Shown here piece by piece: positions 35,265 through 45,553 of a stretch of 64,000 nt of DNA. Positions within the stretch are counted from its first letter, which is position 1, and each line of letters begins with the position of its first letter. The position numbers and the translations under genes are program-made. The stretch is from Rhizobium sp. CB3090. Lineage in GTDB: Bacteria; Pseudomonadota; Alphaproteobacteria; Rhizobiales; Rhizobiaceae. A model generated the notes under the pieces. It ran no database searches. It was not told where the DNA came from and worked only from the letters and a program-made list of their open reading frames with translations. The stretch lies in assembly GCF_029714285.1 (NCBI RefSeq), contig NZ_CP121663.1:1302001-1366000 (forward strand), given 5' to 3'.

Positions 35265-35933
35265 ATGAAGGTAATGACCAACACATCGCGGACGGACCGC
35301 GAGATATGCGAAGCCCTGGGCAAGCTCGGTGTCGCCACTGTCCATGAAGCGCAGGGCCGCAAGGGATTGCTGGCTCCGCATCTGCGCCCCGTGATCGAGG
35401 GCGCGCGCATCGGCGGCACGGCGCTCACATGCGAGGTACCTCCGGGTGACAACTGGATGATCCATGTCGCCCTCGAGGTCGCGCACCCCGGCGATATACT
35501 GGTCGTCACACCGACCTCGCCATGCACGGACGGATATTTCGGCGATCTTCTCGCGACGTCGTGCAAGGCGCGCGGAATCCTGGGACTGGTGATCGATGCC
35601 GGCGTACGCGATGTCGCCGACCTCAGGTCCATGAACTTCCCAGTCTGGTCCAAGGCGATATCGGCTCAGGGCACGGTCAAGGAGACGTTGGCGAACGTCC
35701 AGGTCCCCGTGGTCTGCGCCGGAGCCTACATTGAGCCAGGCGATGTCATCGTCGCCGACGACGATGGTGTCTGTGTGATCAAGCGCGACGACGCCGCGAT
35801 GGTCCTCGAAAAAGCGCGCAAACGCCAGAAAATGGAAGACGAAAAGCGCGGTCTCTACGAGAGGGGTCAACTCAGCCTCGACATTAACAACATGCGTCCG
35901 CAGCTTGAGGCGAAAGGCCTGATCTATGAATAG
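35265..35933 (+). CDS. ligK: LigK-like 4-carboxy-4-hydroxy-2-oxoadipate aldolase (RraA fold)
   Basis: 222 residues. [40 protein letters not shown] with the Arg-Asp of the RraA/HMG-aldolase active site, and a long C-terminal extension ([15 protein letters not shown]) that distinguishes the aldolases from plain RraA. It would cleave the LigJ product into pyruvate and oxaloacetate. ATG at 35265 preceded by GGGAGG. Confidence 0.88.
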   Translation: MKVMTNTSRTDREICEALGKLGVATVHEAQGRKGLLAPHLRPVIEGARIGGTALTCEVPPGDNWMIHVALEVAHPGDILVVTPTSPCTDGYFGDLLATSCKARGILGLVIDAGVRDVADLRSMNFPVWSKAISAQGTVKETLANVQVPVVCAGAYIEPGDVIVADDDGVCVIKRDDAAMVLEKARKRQKMEDEKRGLYERGQLSLDINNMRPQLEAKGLIYE

Positions 35934-36480
35934 GGCAACAGCACTGCGCATACCCCGGCGGGTCGTCACAGGTATCAGTAATGGCAAGTCGGTGTTCATC
36001 AGCGACGGCCCGGCGCCCAATGCTCACATATACGAGTCTGTGCCAGGCCACCTTACCTCGGTCCTTTATGCAACTTCGGCGAAACCCTGCCTTCCGCAGC
36101 CTCATACGGAGCAAGCGCCGCCGCAAATCCTGGTCACCCCCGAACCGGGCCAGACGAAGCTGATGATCGTCGTCTTCCCGCCGGACTCGGTATTTGCGAC
36201 CGTCGATCCGGCGGCCGCCTTCGAGGAACAGGCGGTGCACATCCCTGGCCTGATCCAGGCGTTCGAGCCCGGCGCCCCCGGTATGCACACCACCGACACG
36301 GTGGATTACGACATTGTCCTCGATGGCGAGGTCTGGCTCGAACTCGATGACGGCGCCGAAACGCTACTGAGGCAGGGCGACGTCGTCGTCCAATGCGGCA
36401 CGCGCCACGCCTGGCGCAACAAGAGCGACAAGCCTGCGACCATGTGCTTCGTCCTCATCGGCGCCGAAAGAGAGTCGTGA
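35926..36480 (+). CDS. Cupin-domain protein of the P450 operon
   Basis: 184 residues. The cupin barrel is in the second half: [20 protein letters not shown] (first motif with one His and acidic residues) and [17 protein letters not shown] (second motif with conserved His and Asn). The first half is another beta-rich region. Overlaps the ligK stop. It could be an oxygenase, isomerase or sensor of the pathway; I cannot choose. Confidence 0.75.
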   Translation: MNRATALRIPRRVVTGISNGKSVFISDGPAPNAHIYESVPGHLTSVLYATSAKPCLPQPHTEQAPPQILVTPEPGQTKLMIVVFPPDSVFATVDPAAAFEEQAVHIPGLIQAFEPGAPGMHTTDTVDYDIVLDGEVWLELDDGAETLLRQGDVVVQCGTRHAWRNKSDKPATMCFVLIGAERES

Positions 36481-36482
36481 CA

Positions 36483-37724
36483 ATGACGCGGGAGAACCAC
36501 AATCGTTTCTTCGACTGCGTCATCGTCGGCGGCGGACACGGCGGGTCGCAGACAGCGGCAGCGCTCAGGCAGTCCGGGTTCACGGGACGCATTGCGCTGA
36601 TCGGCGCCGAGCCGGAAGTCCCCTACGACCGCCCTTCGCTGTCGAAGGAATATCTCGCGGGAAAGAAATCTTTCGAAAGAATGCATCTGAGGCCGGAGGA
36701 TTTCTGGACCTCCCGACAGGTGGAGCTGATGCTGGGCAGGCGTGTGACCACCGTCGATGCTGCAGCCCATGTCGTCGTCACGGATCTCGGCGAACGCTTC
36801 TCCTACGGCAAGCTCGTCTGGGCGGCCGGTGGCGAACCGCGGAGGCTTTCCTGCCCGGGGAGCGAGCTGGCCGGAATCTGCTATATCCGCAGCAAGGCGG
36901 ATTGCGACGCACTCGTCGAAGTCCTTCCCGGCGCCGAAAGGATCGTGATCGTCGGCGGTGGATATGTCGGTCTTGAAGCGGCAGCGGTGTTCCGAGAGAT
37001 CGGCAAAGACGTCATTTTGGTCGAGGCGCTCGACCGCGTGCTTGCGCGCGTGGCCGGGGAGCCGGTATCGAGGTTCTACGAAGCCGAGCATCGCGCACAT
37101 GGGGTCGACATTCGCCTCAACTGCGGTGTCCGCTCTCTGGAGGGTTCCAACGGCCGCGTCAGGAATGTCGTGCTCGCGACCGGCGAGAAGATCTCAGCCG
37201 ATATCGTCGTGGTCGGTATAGGCATTATCCCGTCGGCCGGCCCGCTGATCGAGGCGGGCGCAGAAGGCTCGAACGGTGTGGATGTCGACGAGTTTTGCCG
37301 GACATCCCTGCCGGACATTTACTGCATCGGAGACTGTGCTCGGCTGCGACATGGTCCTGGCATTCGCATTGAATCCGTGCAGAACGCGACGGATCAGGCG
37401 ACGACCGCCGCCAAAGCGATCTGCGGCGACCTCAAGCCTTACGATGCGACGCCCTGGTTCTGGTCCAATCAATACGATTTGAGGATGCAGACAGTTGGTC
37501 TCAACTACGGCTTTGACAGCGTGGTGACACGGGGTAACCCGGCCAGCCGGAGCTTCAGCGTCGTCTATCTCAAAGACGGAGCGGTGCTGGCCCTCGATTG
37601 CGTCAACGCATCCCGCGACTACGTGCAAGGACGAAAGCTTGTCGATAGCTCGGCGAGAATCGACCGCGACGCTCTGGCAGACACATCGAAACAACTCAAG
37701 GAACTTAGCCCCGAAGCGCTGTGA
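36483..37724 (+). CDS. FAD-dependent ferredoxin reductase for the P450
   Basis: 413 residues. Two dinucleotide sites: [17 protein letters not shown] for FAD and [17 protein letters not shown] for NAD(P)[12 protein letters not shown] and [11 protein letters not shown] are typical of putidaredoxin-reductase-type enzymes. Start at 36483, two bases after the cupin stop. Transfers electrons to the ferredoxin encoded next. Confidence 0.92.
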   Translation: MTRENHNRFFDCVIVGGGHGGSQTAAALRQSGFTGRIALIGAEPEVPYDRPSLSKEYLAGKKSFERMHLRPEDFWTSRQVELMLGRRVTTVDAAAHVVVTDLGERFSYGKLVWAAGGEPRRLSCPGSELAGICYIRSKADCDALVEVLPGAERIVIVGGGYVGLEAAAVFREIGKDVILVEALDRVLARVAGEPVSRFYEAEHRAHGVDIRLNCGVRSLEGSNGRVRNVVLATGEKISADIVVVGIGIIPSAGPLIEAGAEGSNGVDVDEFCRTSLPDIYCIGDCARLRHGPGIRIESVQNATDQATTAAKAICGDLKPYDATPWFWSNQYDLRMQTVGLNYGFDSVVTRGNPASRSFSVVYLKDGAVLALDCVNASRDYVQGRKLVDSSARIDRDALADTSKQLKELSPEAL

Positions 37725-37759
37725 GGCATTCGAGGCCCGGAATGAAAGTGGAGGAAAAA

Positions 37760-38080
37760 ATGTCTATGATATCGGTGCGTACGCGGGACGGAGAGCTGCA
37801 TAGTTTCGAGGGAAGAGTGGGTACTTCGCTGATGGAGAATATCCGAAGCGCGGGCTTTGATGAGCTGCTTGCAATGTGTGGTGGATGCCTTTCCTGCGCC
37901 ACCTGCCACCTCTACGTCGAGGAATTGCCAAGGACCGCAAGCCTGGCGACCCCTTCGATCGACGAGAGTGAATTGCTGGAGGGCTCCGACTACCGCCAAG
38001 AGAACTCGCGGCTTTCCTGTCAAATCCCCTTTGACGAGACTCTCAGTGGAATCGTCGTTCGCATTGCCCCCGAAGAATGA
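37760..38080 (+). CDS. [2Fe-2S] ferredoxin, putidaredoxin type
   Basis: 106 residues. Cys40, Cys46 and Cys49 in MCGGCLSCATCHLYVEE plus a late Cys in RLSCQIP give the C-x5-C-x2-C...C pattern of P450-partner ferredoxins; an extra Cys at 43 is unusual. GGAGG sits six bases before the ATG at 37760. Last gene of the operon. Confidence 0.93.
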   Translation: MSMISVRTRDGELHSFEGRVGTSLMENIRSAGFDELLAMCGGCLSCATCHLYVEELPRTASLATPSIDESELLEGSDYRQENSRLSCQIPFDETLSGIVVRIAPEE

Positions 38081-38465
38081 CAATCGATCCGCTCTAATCA
38101 CGGGCGGATCTCCAGGTCATACGATGAGCGACGATCCAAAATCACGGTTAGCGCCTTCCAGCCAGTCAGATCTTTCATGGCTGAATTTCGAGCTGAAGAA
38201 AGCATCAATTAAGGCCCGTCCGCGCCCATGGCACTCATAGCCATGGGCGTTACGCAGGCGATCTCGCGACCTGGCGTAAACCGTTGGAGCGGCCTTAGCC
38301 GCATGTCTCCACAAGCTACCGCGCGTTGACGCGGTCGGGCGACCTCCGAATGAACCATTCCAGAGCGCGCAACGGCAGCCTGCCGGTGAAGGTCTTATGG
38401 CTGCCGAGGAATGCGTTTCTTTGAGAACATTTCTTCAGTTGGTGGCGGCGCTCATCATCAAGCTC
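38081..38465. other. Intergenic between convergent operons, with a perfect hairpin
   Basis: No gene seen. CGCCCATGGC (38223-38232) pairs perfectly with GCCATGGGCG (38240-38249) around ACTCATA. No T-run follows on either strand, so it is not a classical terminator. Confidence 0.6.
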
Positions 38466-39839
38466 TCAGGCCAGCTTCGGAAGCAGGCCGTTGACCGACT
38501 CTTTGGCGTCGCCGTAGTACATACGGGTGTTTTCCTTGTAGAATAGCGGGTTCTCGATCCCGGAATAGCCGGTACCCTGGCCGCGCTTGGAGACGAAAAC
38601 CTGCTTGGCCTTCCAGACCTCCAGCACCGGCATGCCTGCGATCGGTGAATTCGGATCTTCCTGTGCGGCCGGATTGACGATGTCGTTCGAGCCGATGACG
38701 ATGACGACATCGGTCTCGTGGAAATCGTCGTTGATCTCGTCCATTTCCAACACGATGTCGTAAGGCACCTTGGCTTCTGCGAGCAGGACGTTCATGTGGC
38801 CAGGCAGGCGACCTGCGACCGGATGGATCGCAAAGCGCACATTCTTGCCGGCTGCGCGCAGCTTGCGGGTGAGCTCCGAAACCGCACTTTGAGCCTGCGC
38901 GACCGCCATGCCGTAACCCGGAACGATAATGACCGAGTCGGCGTCATTCAGCGCCGCGGCAACGCCTTCGGCGTCGATAGCAACCTGCTCGCCCACGACT
39001 TCCATCGCCGGGCCTGCGGCATTGCCGAAGCCGCCGAGAATAACCGAGAGGAACTGGCGGTTCATTGCCTTGCACATGATGTAGGACAGAATCGCGCCCG
39101 ACGAGCCGACCAGCGCTCCGGTTACGATCAAAAGATCGTTGCCGAGCAGGAAGCCCGTCGCCGCCGCCGCCCAGCCAGAATAGGAGTTGAGCATCGAAAC
39201 GACGACCGGCATATCGGCGCCGCCGATCGCCATGACGAGATGAGCGCCGATAACAAAGGCGATCATCGTCATCAGGTAGAGCGACCATGAACCCGCGCCG
39301 TTCATGTACATGATCATCAGCGCAAGCGACACGAGCACCATCAGGATGTTGAACATGTGCCGGCCGGACAGGATGAGCGCCTTGCCGCCGATGTGGCCGG
39401 AAAGCTTGCCATAGGCGATAATCGAGCCGGTGAAGGTCACCGCACCGATGAAGACGCCGAGGAAGATTTCCACTTCATGGATGATCTTTTCCGCATTGGT
39501 GGCGAACTCATGCGCCGTCATGTCGGAGTTGAGGCCGATCAGCACGGCAGCAAGGCCCACGAAGGAGTGCAGCGCTGCCACGAGCTGCGGCATACCGGTC
39601 ATTTCGACACGCTGCGCCAGCAACGTGCCGACGACAGCACCAATGAACAGCATGATGATCAGGACGACGGAAGGTCCGACGCCTGGCCCGAGGATGGTCG
39701 CGAGCACGGCTATCGCCATGCCGACGATGCCATACCATACGGCGCGTTTGGCGCTTTCCTGACCGGAAAGGCCGCCGAGCGAAAGGATGAAGAGAACGGA
39801 TGCGGCGATGTAGGCCGCGGTCTGGATACCGATAGACAT
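38466..39839 (-). CDS. pntB: NAD(P) transhydrogenase subunit beta
   Basis: 457 residues: about nine membrane segments, then the soluble NADP-binding domain with [34 protein letters not shown] and [20 protein letters not shown]. It completes the proton-driven transhydrogenase that makes NADPH from NADH. 22 bases after pntA. Confidence 0.95.
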   Translation of the reverse strand: MSIGIQTAAYIAASVLFILSLGGLSGQESAKRAVWYGIVGMAIAVLATILGPGVGPSVVLIIMLFIGAVVGTLLAQRVEMTGMPQLVAALHSFVGLAAVLIGLNSDMTAHEFATNAEKIIHEVEIFLGVFIGAVTFTGSIIAYGKLSGHIGGKALILSGRHMFNILMVLVSLALMIMYMNGAGSWSLYLMTMIAFVIGAHLVMAIGGADMPVVVSMLNSYSGWAAAATGFLLGNDLLIVTGALVGSSGAILSYIMCKAMNRQFLSVILGGFGNAAGPAMEVVGEQVAIDAEGVAAALNDADSVIIVPGYGMAVAQAQSAVSELTRKLRAAGKNVRFAIHPVAGRLPGHMNVLLAEAKVPYDIVLEMDEINDDFHETDVVIVIGSNDIVNPAAQEDPNSPIAGMPVLEVWKAKQVFVSKRGQGTGYSGIENPLFYKENTRMYYGDAKESVNGLLPKLA

Positions 39840-39861
39840 GATTCTGATCCCCCGGCCGGCG

Positions 39862-41436
39862 TCACGATTTTTGGAACATGTTCAACATACGCCGGGTGAC
39901 CATGAAGCCGCCGACGATGTTGATGGTGGCGATCGCCACCGAAACGGCGGCAAGGGCTGTCACCAGCCAGCCGCCCGCTGCGATCTGCAGCAGCGCACCG
40001 ATGATGATGATCCCGGAAATCGCATTGGTCACCGCCATCAACGGCGTATGCAGCGAATGGCTGACGCCCCAGATGACCTGAAAGCCGACGAAGCAGGCAA
40101 GCGCGAAGACGATGAAGTGGCCCATGAAGGCCGACGGTGCATAGGCGCCGATAAGCGCCATGAGAAGGCCGCCGACGACGAGCAGGCCGACCTGCTGGCG
40201 CGTTGCCGACTTGAAGGCCGAAGCTTCGGCGGCACGCCGTTCTTCCGGTGTCAGCTCCTTGGCCTTTTCCTGCCGTTTCTGGGCTGCAATCGCCTGGATC
40301 TTCGGCGGTGGCGGCGGATAGGTGATCTCGCCCTGGAAGGCTACAGTGGCCCCGCGAATGACATCGTCTTCCATGTTATGGACGAGAACGCCGTCTTTCT
40401 TCGGGGTCAGGTCCGTCATCATGTGGCGAATGTTCGTCGAATAGAGGGTCGATGCCTGCGCGGCCATGCGGCTCGGGAAATCGGTGTAGCCGATGACGGT
40501 GACGCCGTTCTCAGAAACGATCTTCTGATCCGGAACGGTCAGGTCGCAATTCCCACCGCGTTCGGCCGCAAGGTCGACCACCACGGAACCCGGCTTCATC
40601 GCAGCGACCATGTCGGCAAGCCAGAGCTTCGGCGCGTCGCGGCCCGGGATCAATGCGGTGGTGACGACAATGTCGATCTCCGGCGCGATCTCGCGGAACT
40701 TCTTCAGTTGCGCTTCGCGGAATTCCGGGCTCGACGGGGATGCATAGCCCCCCGTTGCCGCGCCGTCCTGTTGCTGTTCCTTGAAGTTCAGGAAGACGAA
40801 TTCTGCACCCATCGATTCGATCTGCTCGGCCACCTCCGGGCGAACGTCGAATGCGTAGGTGATGGCTCCGAGCGAAACACTGGTGCCGACGGCGGCAAGA
40901 CCGGCGACGCCAGCGCCTATGACCAGAACCTTGGCCGGCGGGATCTTGCCGGCTGCGGTAACCTGACCGGTGAAGAAGCGACCGAAATTATTTCCGGCCT
41001 CGATCACGGCGCGATAGCCTGCGATGTTGGCCATGGAGGACAGCGCGTCCATCTTCTGGGCGCGCGAAATGCGCGGTACCATGTCCATGGCAATCACGTT
41101 TGCGCCGGTCGCCTTCGCTTGCTCAAGAAGCTCCTTGTTCTGCGCGGGATAGAAGAAGGAGATCAGCGTCTTGTTGCTCGAAAGCCTCGCTATTTCGCTT
41201 GGCTCCGGCGGGCGCACCTTGGCGATGACGTCCACGCTTGCAAAAAGTGTTTCAACGCTGTCGACGATCGTGACGCCGGCCGCGCGATAGGCGTCATCAG
41301 AAAAGCCGGCAAGTTTGCCGGCGCCGGTTTCGATGGCACATTGATATCCGAGTTTCTGAAGCTGGGTGGCGCTGTCCGGCGTCATCGCGACGCGTGCTTC
41401 CCCTTCAAGCCGTTCTCGTGGTGACCCAATGATCAT
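39862..41436 (-). CDS. pntA: NAD(P) transhydrogenase subunit alpha, fused form
   Basis: 524 residues. NAD-binding domain with [17 protein letters not shown] and [16 protein letters not shown], a linker rich in Pro/Lys, then the C-terminal membrane part ([17 protein letters not shown] and three more segments). Many alphaproteobacteria split this into PntAA and PntAB; here it is one chain as in E. coli. 30 bases behind adhC and probably on the same transcript. Confidence 0.95.
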   Translation of the reverse strand: MIIGSPRERLEGEARVAMTPDSATQLQKLGYQCAIETGAGKLAGFSDDAYRAAGVTIVDSVETLFASVDVIAKVRPPEPSEIARLSSNKTLISFFYPAQNKELLEQAKATGANVIAMDMVPRISRAQKMDALSSMANIAGYRAVIEAGNNFGRFFTGQVTAAGKIPPAKVLVIGAGVAGLAAVGTSVSLGAITYAFDVRPEVAEQIESMGAEFVFLNFKEQQQDGAATGGYASPSSPEFREAQLKKFREIAPEIDIVVTTALIPGRDAPKLWLADMVAAMKPGSVVVDLAAERGGNCDLTVPDQKIVSENGVTVIGYTDFPSRMAAQASTLYSTNIRHMMTDLTPKKDGVLVHNMEDDVIRGATVAFQGEITYPPPPPKIQAIAAQKRQEKAKELTPEERRAAEASAFKSATRQQVGLLVVGGLLMALIGAYAPSAFMGHFIVFALACFVGFQVIWGVSHSLHTPLMAVTNAISGIIIIGALLQIAAGGWLVTALAAVSVAIATINIVGGFMVTRRMLNMFQKS

Positions 41437-41466
41437 GTAATTCCCCTCTTAGAAAGTTGCTGATCG

Positions 41467-42594
41467 TCAATAGATGACAACACCCCTGACACTCTCGCCC
41501 GAATGCATCAGTTCGAAGCCCCTGTTGATGTCTTCGAGCGGCATGGTGTGGGTGATCATCGGATCGATCTGAATCTTGCCTTCCATGTACCAGTCGACGA
41601 TCTTCGGAACATCGGTGCGGCCGCGCGCGCCGCCGAAGGCCGTGCCCATCCAGGTGCGGCCGGTGACGAGCTGGAACGGACGCGTCGAGATCTCCTGGCC
41701 GGCGCCAGCGACCCCGATGACCACCGATTTGCCCCAGCCGCGATGCGAAGCTTCCAGCGCCTGGCGCATCACCTTGGTATTGCCGGTGCAGTCGAAGGTG
41801 TAGTCCGCTCCGCCGATCTGGTCGGCACCGCGCTTCGTCATGTTGACGAGATAGGGCACGATGTCGTCGCCGATTTCCTTCGGATTGACGAAATGCGTCA
41901 TGCCGAAGCGTTCGCCCCAGGCTTTCTTGTCGTTGTTGAGATCGACACCGATGATCATGTCGGCACCGGCCAGCTTCAGGCCCTGGATGACGTTGAGACC
42001 GATGCCGCCGAGGCCGAAGACGACCGCGGTTGAACCCATCTCCACCTTGGCGGTGTTGATGACGGCGCCGATGCCGGTGGTCACCCCGCAGCCGATATAG
42101 CAGATCTTGTCGAAGGGGGCGTCCGGGTTGACCTTGGCAACGGCAATCTCCGGCAGCACCGTGTAATTGGCAAACGTCGAGCAGCCCATATAGTGATGGA
42201 TCTTGTCCTTGCCGATCGAGAAGCGCGACGTTCCATCCGGCATCAGGCCTTGGCCTTGGGTGGAGCGGATCGCCGTACAGAGATTGGTCTTGCGGCTGAG
42301 ACAGGAGGGGCATTCGCGGCATTCGGGCGTATAAAGCGGAATGACGTGATCGCCCTTCTTGACGGAGGTCACACCGGGGCCGACATCGACGACGATGCCG
42401 GCGCCTTCATGGCCGAGGATCGCCGGAAACAGGCCTTCCGGATCGGCGCCCGACAGCGTGAAATCGTCGGTATGGCAGATGCCGGTCGCCTTGACCTCGA
42501 CCAGCACCTCACCGGCCCTCGGGCCATCGAGCTGAACGGTCATGATTTCCAACGGTTTACCGGCGGCAACGGCTACGGCGGCGCGTACGTCCAT
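41467..42594 (-). CDS. adhC: S-(hydroxymethyl)glutathione dehydrogenase / class III alcohol dehydrogenase
   Basis: 375 residues. GICHTDDFTLSGADPEG, GHEGAGIVVDVG, the structural zinc set CRECPSCLSRKTNLC and GLGGIGLNVIQG are class III ADH hallmarks. It oxidises the formaldehyde-glutathione adduct to S-formylglutathione. ATG at 42594 has AAAGGAAA upstream. The operator at 42812 suggests joint control with the P450 operon. Confidence 0.95.
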   Translation of the reverse strand: MDVRAAVAVAAGKPLEIMTVQLDGPRAGEVLVEVKATGICHTDDFTLSGADPEGLFPAILGHEGAGIVVDVGPGVTSVKKGDHVIPLYTPECRECPSCLSRKTNLCTAIRSTQGQGLMPDGTSRFSIGKDKIHHYMGCSTFANYTVLPEIAVAKVNPDAPFDKICYIGCGVTTGIGAVINTAKVEMGSTAVVFGLGGIGLNVIQGLKLAGADMIIGVDLNNDKKAWGERFGMTHFVNPKEIGDDIVPYLVNMTKRGADQIGGADYTFDCTGNTKVMRQALEASHRGWGKSVVIGVAGAGQEISTRPFQLVTGRTWMGTAFGGARGRTDVPKIVDWYMEGKIQIDPMITHTMPLEDINRGFELMHSGESVRGVVIY

Positions 42595-42954
42595 TAGATT
42601 TCCTTTCGATGATTGCCAAATTTGCGCAGTGCGGCCTTGATCGCGAGTGTCAGATCGCGGAAGAATAGCGAGTGCGTCGACTGGAGTTTCGCGTTCGGCA
42701 AACGAGCGAGATTGCAGGCCGAAGCATGTATAGATCCTCCCAATGCGCGCCTGCGGTTTTATCTCCGCCCTCCAGCCGCGTGGATCTTCGTTAACATACT
42801 GATTAGAATTTGCATACCAAAAAGTATCCGAAATAGCTAGAAATTTCCCCCGACCGCCCGTCTCGGGCCGGGTCGAGTATGGAAGCTGCAAAGCGGCCAG
42901 TGAAGTGGCTATCTGTTCTGGGCAAAGCGTTTTCTGATGCGCCCATACTGAAAA
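42595..42954. other. adhC upstream region
   Basis: About 360 bases without a gene, containing the adhC promoter and the operator at 42812-42829. Confidence 0.6.
42812..42829. promoter_or_regulatory. Operator GCATAC-N6-GTATCC upstream of adhC
   Basis: Same palindrome as at 31813 with one arm base changed (GCATAC CAAAAA GTATCC). It lies about 220 bases upstream of the adhC start, on the only promoter-bearing stretch of the adhC-pntAB operon. Confidence 0.65.
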
Positions 42955-42985
42955 GGTCCCGTCGTGCTGTTGCGACGGGACCTCT
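42955..42985 (-). terminator. Intrinsic terminator of the yceI transcript
   Basis: GGTCCCGTCG (42955-42964) pairs perfectly with CGACGGGACC (42973-42982). On the minus strand it is followed by TTTT, and it lies 40 bases after the yceI stop. Confidence 0.8.
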
Positions 42986-43021
42986 CTCGCGAAGTGACCT
43001 TGCGGTCGAGATTGCGCTCGA

Positions 43022-43606
43022 TCAGCCTTGGTGCTCGCGGCCTTCCACCTGGATCACGAGATCGACATCGTCCCCGATCATCCCAAGTGCTGCTTTCATG
43101 CCGAAATCGCTCCGTTTGACCTTGGTTGTCGCGCTGAAGCCGACGACGTGGCTCTTGTCCCAGGGGTTCTGACCTTCCTTGTTGAACTTGACATCCAGCG
43201 CAGTGGATTTCGTGACGCCCGTAATCGTCAAGTCGCCAACAATTTGTCCCGTGGTGGCGGAGGTTTTCTTGAACTCCTTACCGACGAAGGTGATTTCCGG
43301 AAATTCCGTTGCATTGAACCAATCGGCACCCTGGATGTCGCCATCGCGTTGCTTGTTGTTCGTCGAGATCGAGCCAACCCTGACCTTGACATCGAGGCTG
43401 CTTCCCTCGGGCTTCGAGGCATCGAATTGGAAAGCGCCTGAGAATTCCTGCGCGACTCCAATCACTTTCGAGAAGCCCAGGTGGTCGATGTAAAACGCGA
43501 TTCCAGAATGAACGGGATCGATGTCGAACTTGGTGGCCCAAGCGGGCGACACTGCCCCGGCGAGCGACGTCATCGAAAGCAACAAAGCTGCAAGTCTATA
43601 TTTCAT
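43022..43606 (-). CDS. YceI-family periplasmic protein
   Basis: 194 residues with a Sec signal peptide (MKYRLAALLLSMTSLAGAV, cleavage after PAWA). The lipocalin-like YceI pattern is clear: TKFDIDPVHSGIAFYIDHLG, ADWFNATEFPEITF and KRSDFGMKAALGMIGDDV. YceI proteins bind isoprenoid or amphiphilic ligands. Start at 43606 has better spacing to GGAGGAGA than 43612. 19 bases after the membrane-protein gene. Confidence 0.92.
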   Translation of the reverse strand: MKYRLAALLLSMTSLAGAVSPAWATKFDIDPVHSGIAFYIDHLGFSKVIGVAQEFSGAFQFDASKPEGSSLDVKVRVGSISTNNKQRDGDIQGADWFNATEFPEITFVGKEFKKTSATTGQIVGDLTITGVTKSTALDVKFNKEGQNPWDKSHVVGFSATTKVKRSDFGMKAALGMIGDDVDLVIQVEGREHQG

Positions 43607-43625
43607 TTTCATTCTCCTCCTCATG

Positions 43626-44480
43626 TTAAGCTGGAAAACTCGATCCATAGTCCAGGAACGCGACAGCGACCGCCAACGCGGCCGGAAGCACAGCCAGGGC
43701 TACATGGACGAGAAGGCGCGGAAACTGCCGAGATGCGCCAAGCGTCGAGCAGATACCCTCTGAGAGCACTGGCAGCACGACGCAGAGGCCGAGGATCGCA
43801 ATGGCGATGGGATCGGCTTTGCGCGTGATCAACACCACAGTGTAAGCGACGGCAATCAGTCCACCCAATGCGCCGATCGATGAAGCGCCGCCAAAACGGA
43901 AAACGGGATTGATGATGTGTACCAGGAGAATTCCCAAGCAACCCGCTGCAAGCATCAGACAGAGCTGAAACGAGGAGGAGGACGCACCCAGGAGGGCTAT
44001 CGGCCCGAAGCCGAGCGCGAGCACGGCAACGACGCTGCCCCGCTTCACATCATCCTTTGCGCGAACAGACGTCCCGCGCAAGACGAGCCACATTATAGCC
44101 ACGCCGGCCGTCGCAGCAGCCACCACTTCCCACGTCGCCACTCCCAAGCGGGGTAGGCCAATATAGAATGCGGCCGCCACCGGCTGAAAAAGGGACACAA
44201 CGCGAACCGCGCGTTGGGCGGCGACCTCGACCGCGAACCCCACTGCAGTCCCGATAACAATCACGTAGAACACCTTGTTGACTGCCCCGACAGGCGGAAA
44301 AGGCGGCACTTTGTTGTAGACGAGCCAATAGGCTACCAACAAAGCAGCAGGCATTAGGAGGTCGGTGAGGCACATGAAGCCGCGCCAGCGCATCAGGCCC
44401 GACGCGAAAATGCCGACGAGCACCATGACGAGCAGGGACGCGGCCAGCACCTCCTGCGGAGAGTTGCCAAATCCAAGCAT
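43626..44480 (-). CDS. Polytopic membrane protein of unknown family
   Basis: 284 residues with nine or ten predicted membrane segments and short loops; charged residues are few (RGTSVRAKDDVKRG is the longest loop). No transporter or enzyme motif recognised. The operator at 44669 lies 190 bases upstream, and yceI follows directly, so I place it in the TetR regulon. A quinone/isoprenoid-related or uptake role with YceI is conceivable but unproven. Confidence 0.75.
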   Translation of the reverse strand: MLGFGNSPQEVLAASLLVMVLVGIFASGLMRWRGFMCLTDLLMPAALLVAYWLVYNKVPPFPPVGAVNKVFYVIVIGTAVGFAVEVAAQRAVRVVSLFQPVAAAFYIGLPRLGVATWEVVAAATAGVAIMWLVLRGTSVRAKDDVKRGSVVAVLALGFGPIALLGASSSSFQLCLMLAAGCLGILLVHIINPVFRFGGASSIGALGGLIAVAYTVVLITRKADPIAIAILGLCVVLPVLSEGICSTLGASRQFPRLLVHVALAVLPAALAVAVAFLDYGSSFPA

Positions 44481-44668
44481 GCGATGTTTTCCGAATTACG
44501 AAATGTTTTCTGCGGTGCCCAGTCCGCCAGCGCGTGACATCCGGCACCAAAGCAGCCGGCGCCTTAGCTTCCGGACGGCTTGCTCCGACAGATCGCTGTC
44601 ATCCTACTTTTGCTCATAGTCCCCCCAATAACCGCATGCTCCTCAACAGCGGCTGCCACTCTCGGTTT

Positions 44669-44686
44669 GGATACCGCGTGGTTTTC
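44669..44686. promoter_or_regulatory. Operator GGATAC-N6-GTTTTC upstream of the membrane-protein/yceI unit
   Basis: One arm is perfect and the other weaker. On the minus strand the stretch CTATATGGTATGTGAA-AACC before it is nearly repeated at the 45972 site (CTATATGGATTGTGAATACC), so more than the palindrome is shared. The remaining 44481-44879 holds no gene. Confidence 0.6.
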
Positions 44687-44879
44687 ACATACCATATAGT
44701 TTCTGAATGAAAGTTAGTCTCTGAATTTTGGGATGTCAAGCGCGCTACGGACGCAAAAGCGGGCATCCTCTCCGCTGCATGATCCGCTTTGCAAAATGAC
44801 AGATTTTGAGGTTAAGAGCGCGCGGGACGACTAACGGTAAAGTCGTGCGTTTATTATGCCGTATGACAGATGATCTCTG

Positions 44880-45497
44880 TCAGGCTTTTACCGGGACGCC
44901 GGATTTGGCTGCCCGCGACGACCGATACATGTCACGCAAGACGACCCGGACCATGTCCCCAGGGGCTCCCTCCTTGAGGAAGCTCGAAATACCGCCATAG
45001 GTAAGTTCGAGAACGATACCGCCGATATAGAACGGGCTCGCAGGCGGCTGCATAACGAGGTCCAGCTTATCGATAAGGATCTTGCCGACGCCCTCCCACT
45101 GATTCCGGAAGAGCCCTATGTGACGATCGCCCAGTGTGTGATCATGCTGTGCCATGCGCAGCAGCTCGATCGCCAGCATTCCCCACCGCCGGTCATCTCC
45201 GCGGTTGTTCGCCCAGGTCGCGAGAGTGTCGATGAGCTCCATCGGGTCATCGCATTTGCCGAGAAGTTCCGTCAGTTGAACCACGTCTCCACCGGCATTG
45301 CCGGCAAGGAGCTGGAGGAAGATGTCTTCCTTATTGGCAAAGTTCGAGTAGAACGCCCCCTTTGAATAGCCGGCCTCCTCGGCAATCCGCTCAATCGAAG
45401 CACCAGCATAGCCGTACCGCGCCATGACTTCATAAGCGGACGCTAAAAGCTTCTCTTTCGTTCGAGCCTGACTTTGCTCACGTGTCAGCCGTGCCAT
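44880..45497 (-). CDS. TetR-family regulator
   Basis: 205 residues. N-terminal HTH: LASAYEVMARYGYAGASIER and IAEEAGYSKGAFYSNFANKE with the FYSNF recognition helix end typical of TetR. The C-terminal domain is variable and should bind the inducer. ATG at 45497. It follows doxX by 56 bases and would be autoregulated via the operator at 45972. I propose it as the repressor of the four palindrome-bearing promoters. Confidence 0.92.
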   Translation of the reverse strand: MARLTREQSQARTKEKLLASAYEVMARYGYAGASIERIAEEAGYSKGAFYSNFANKEDIFLQLLAGNAGGDVVQLTELLGKCDDPMELIDTLATWANNRGDDRRWGMLAIELLRMAQHDHTLGDRHIGLFRNQWEGVGKILIDKLDLVMQPPASPFYIGGIVLELTYGGISSFLKEGAPGDMVRVVLRDMYRSSRAAKSGVPVKA

Positions 45498-45553
45498 TCG
45501 CAATTCCCGTTCGTGCGTATTCAGACACCGAGGCGTACCTCAAAATGCAATGA

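Noticed and set aside
39838..41424. 528-codon plus-strand ORF opposite pntA
   Set aside because: Shadow of a high-GC gene on the other strand; composition rich in Arg/His/Asp typical of antisense frames.
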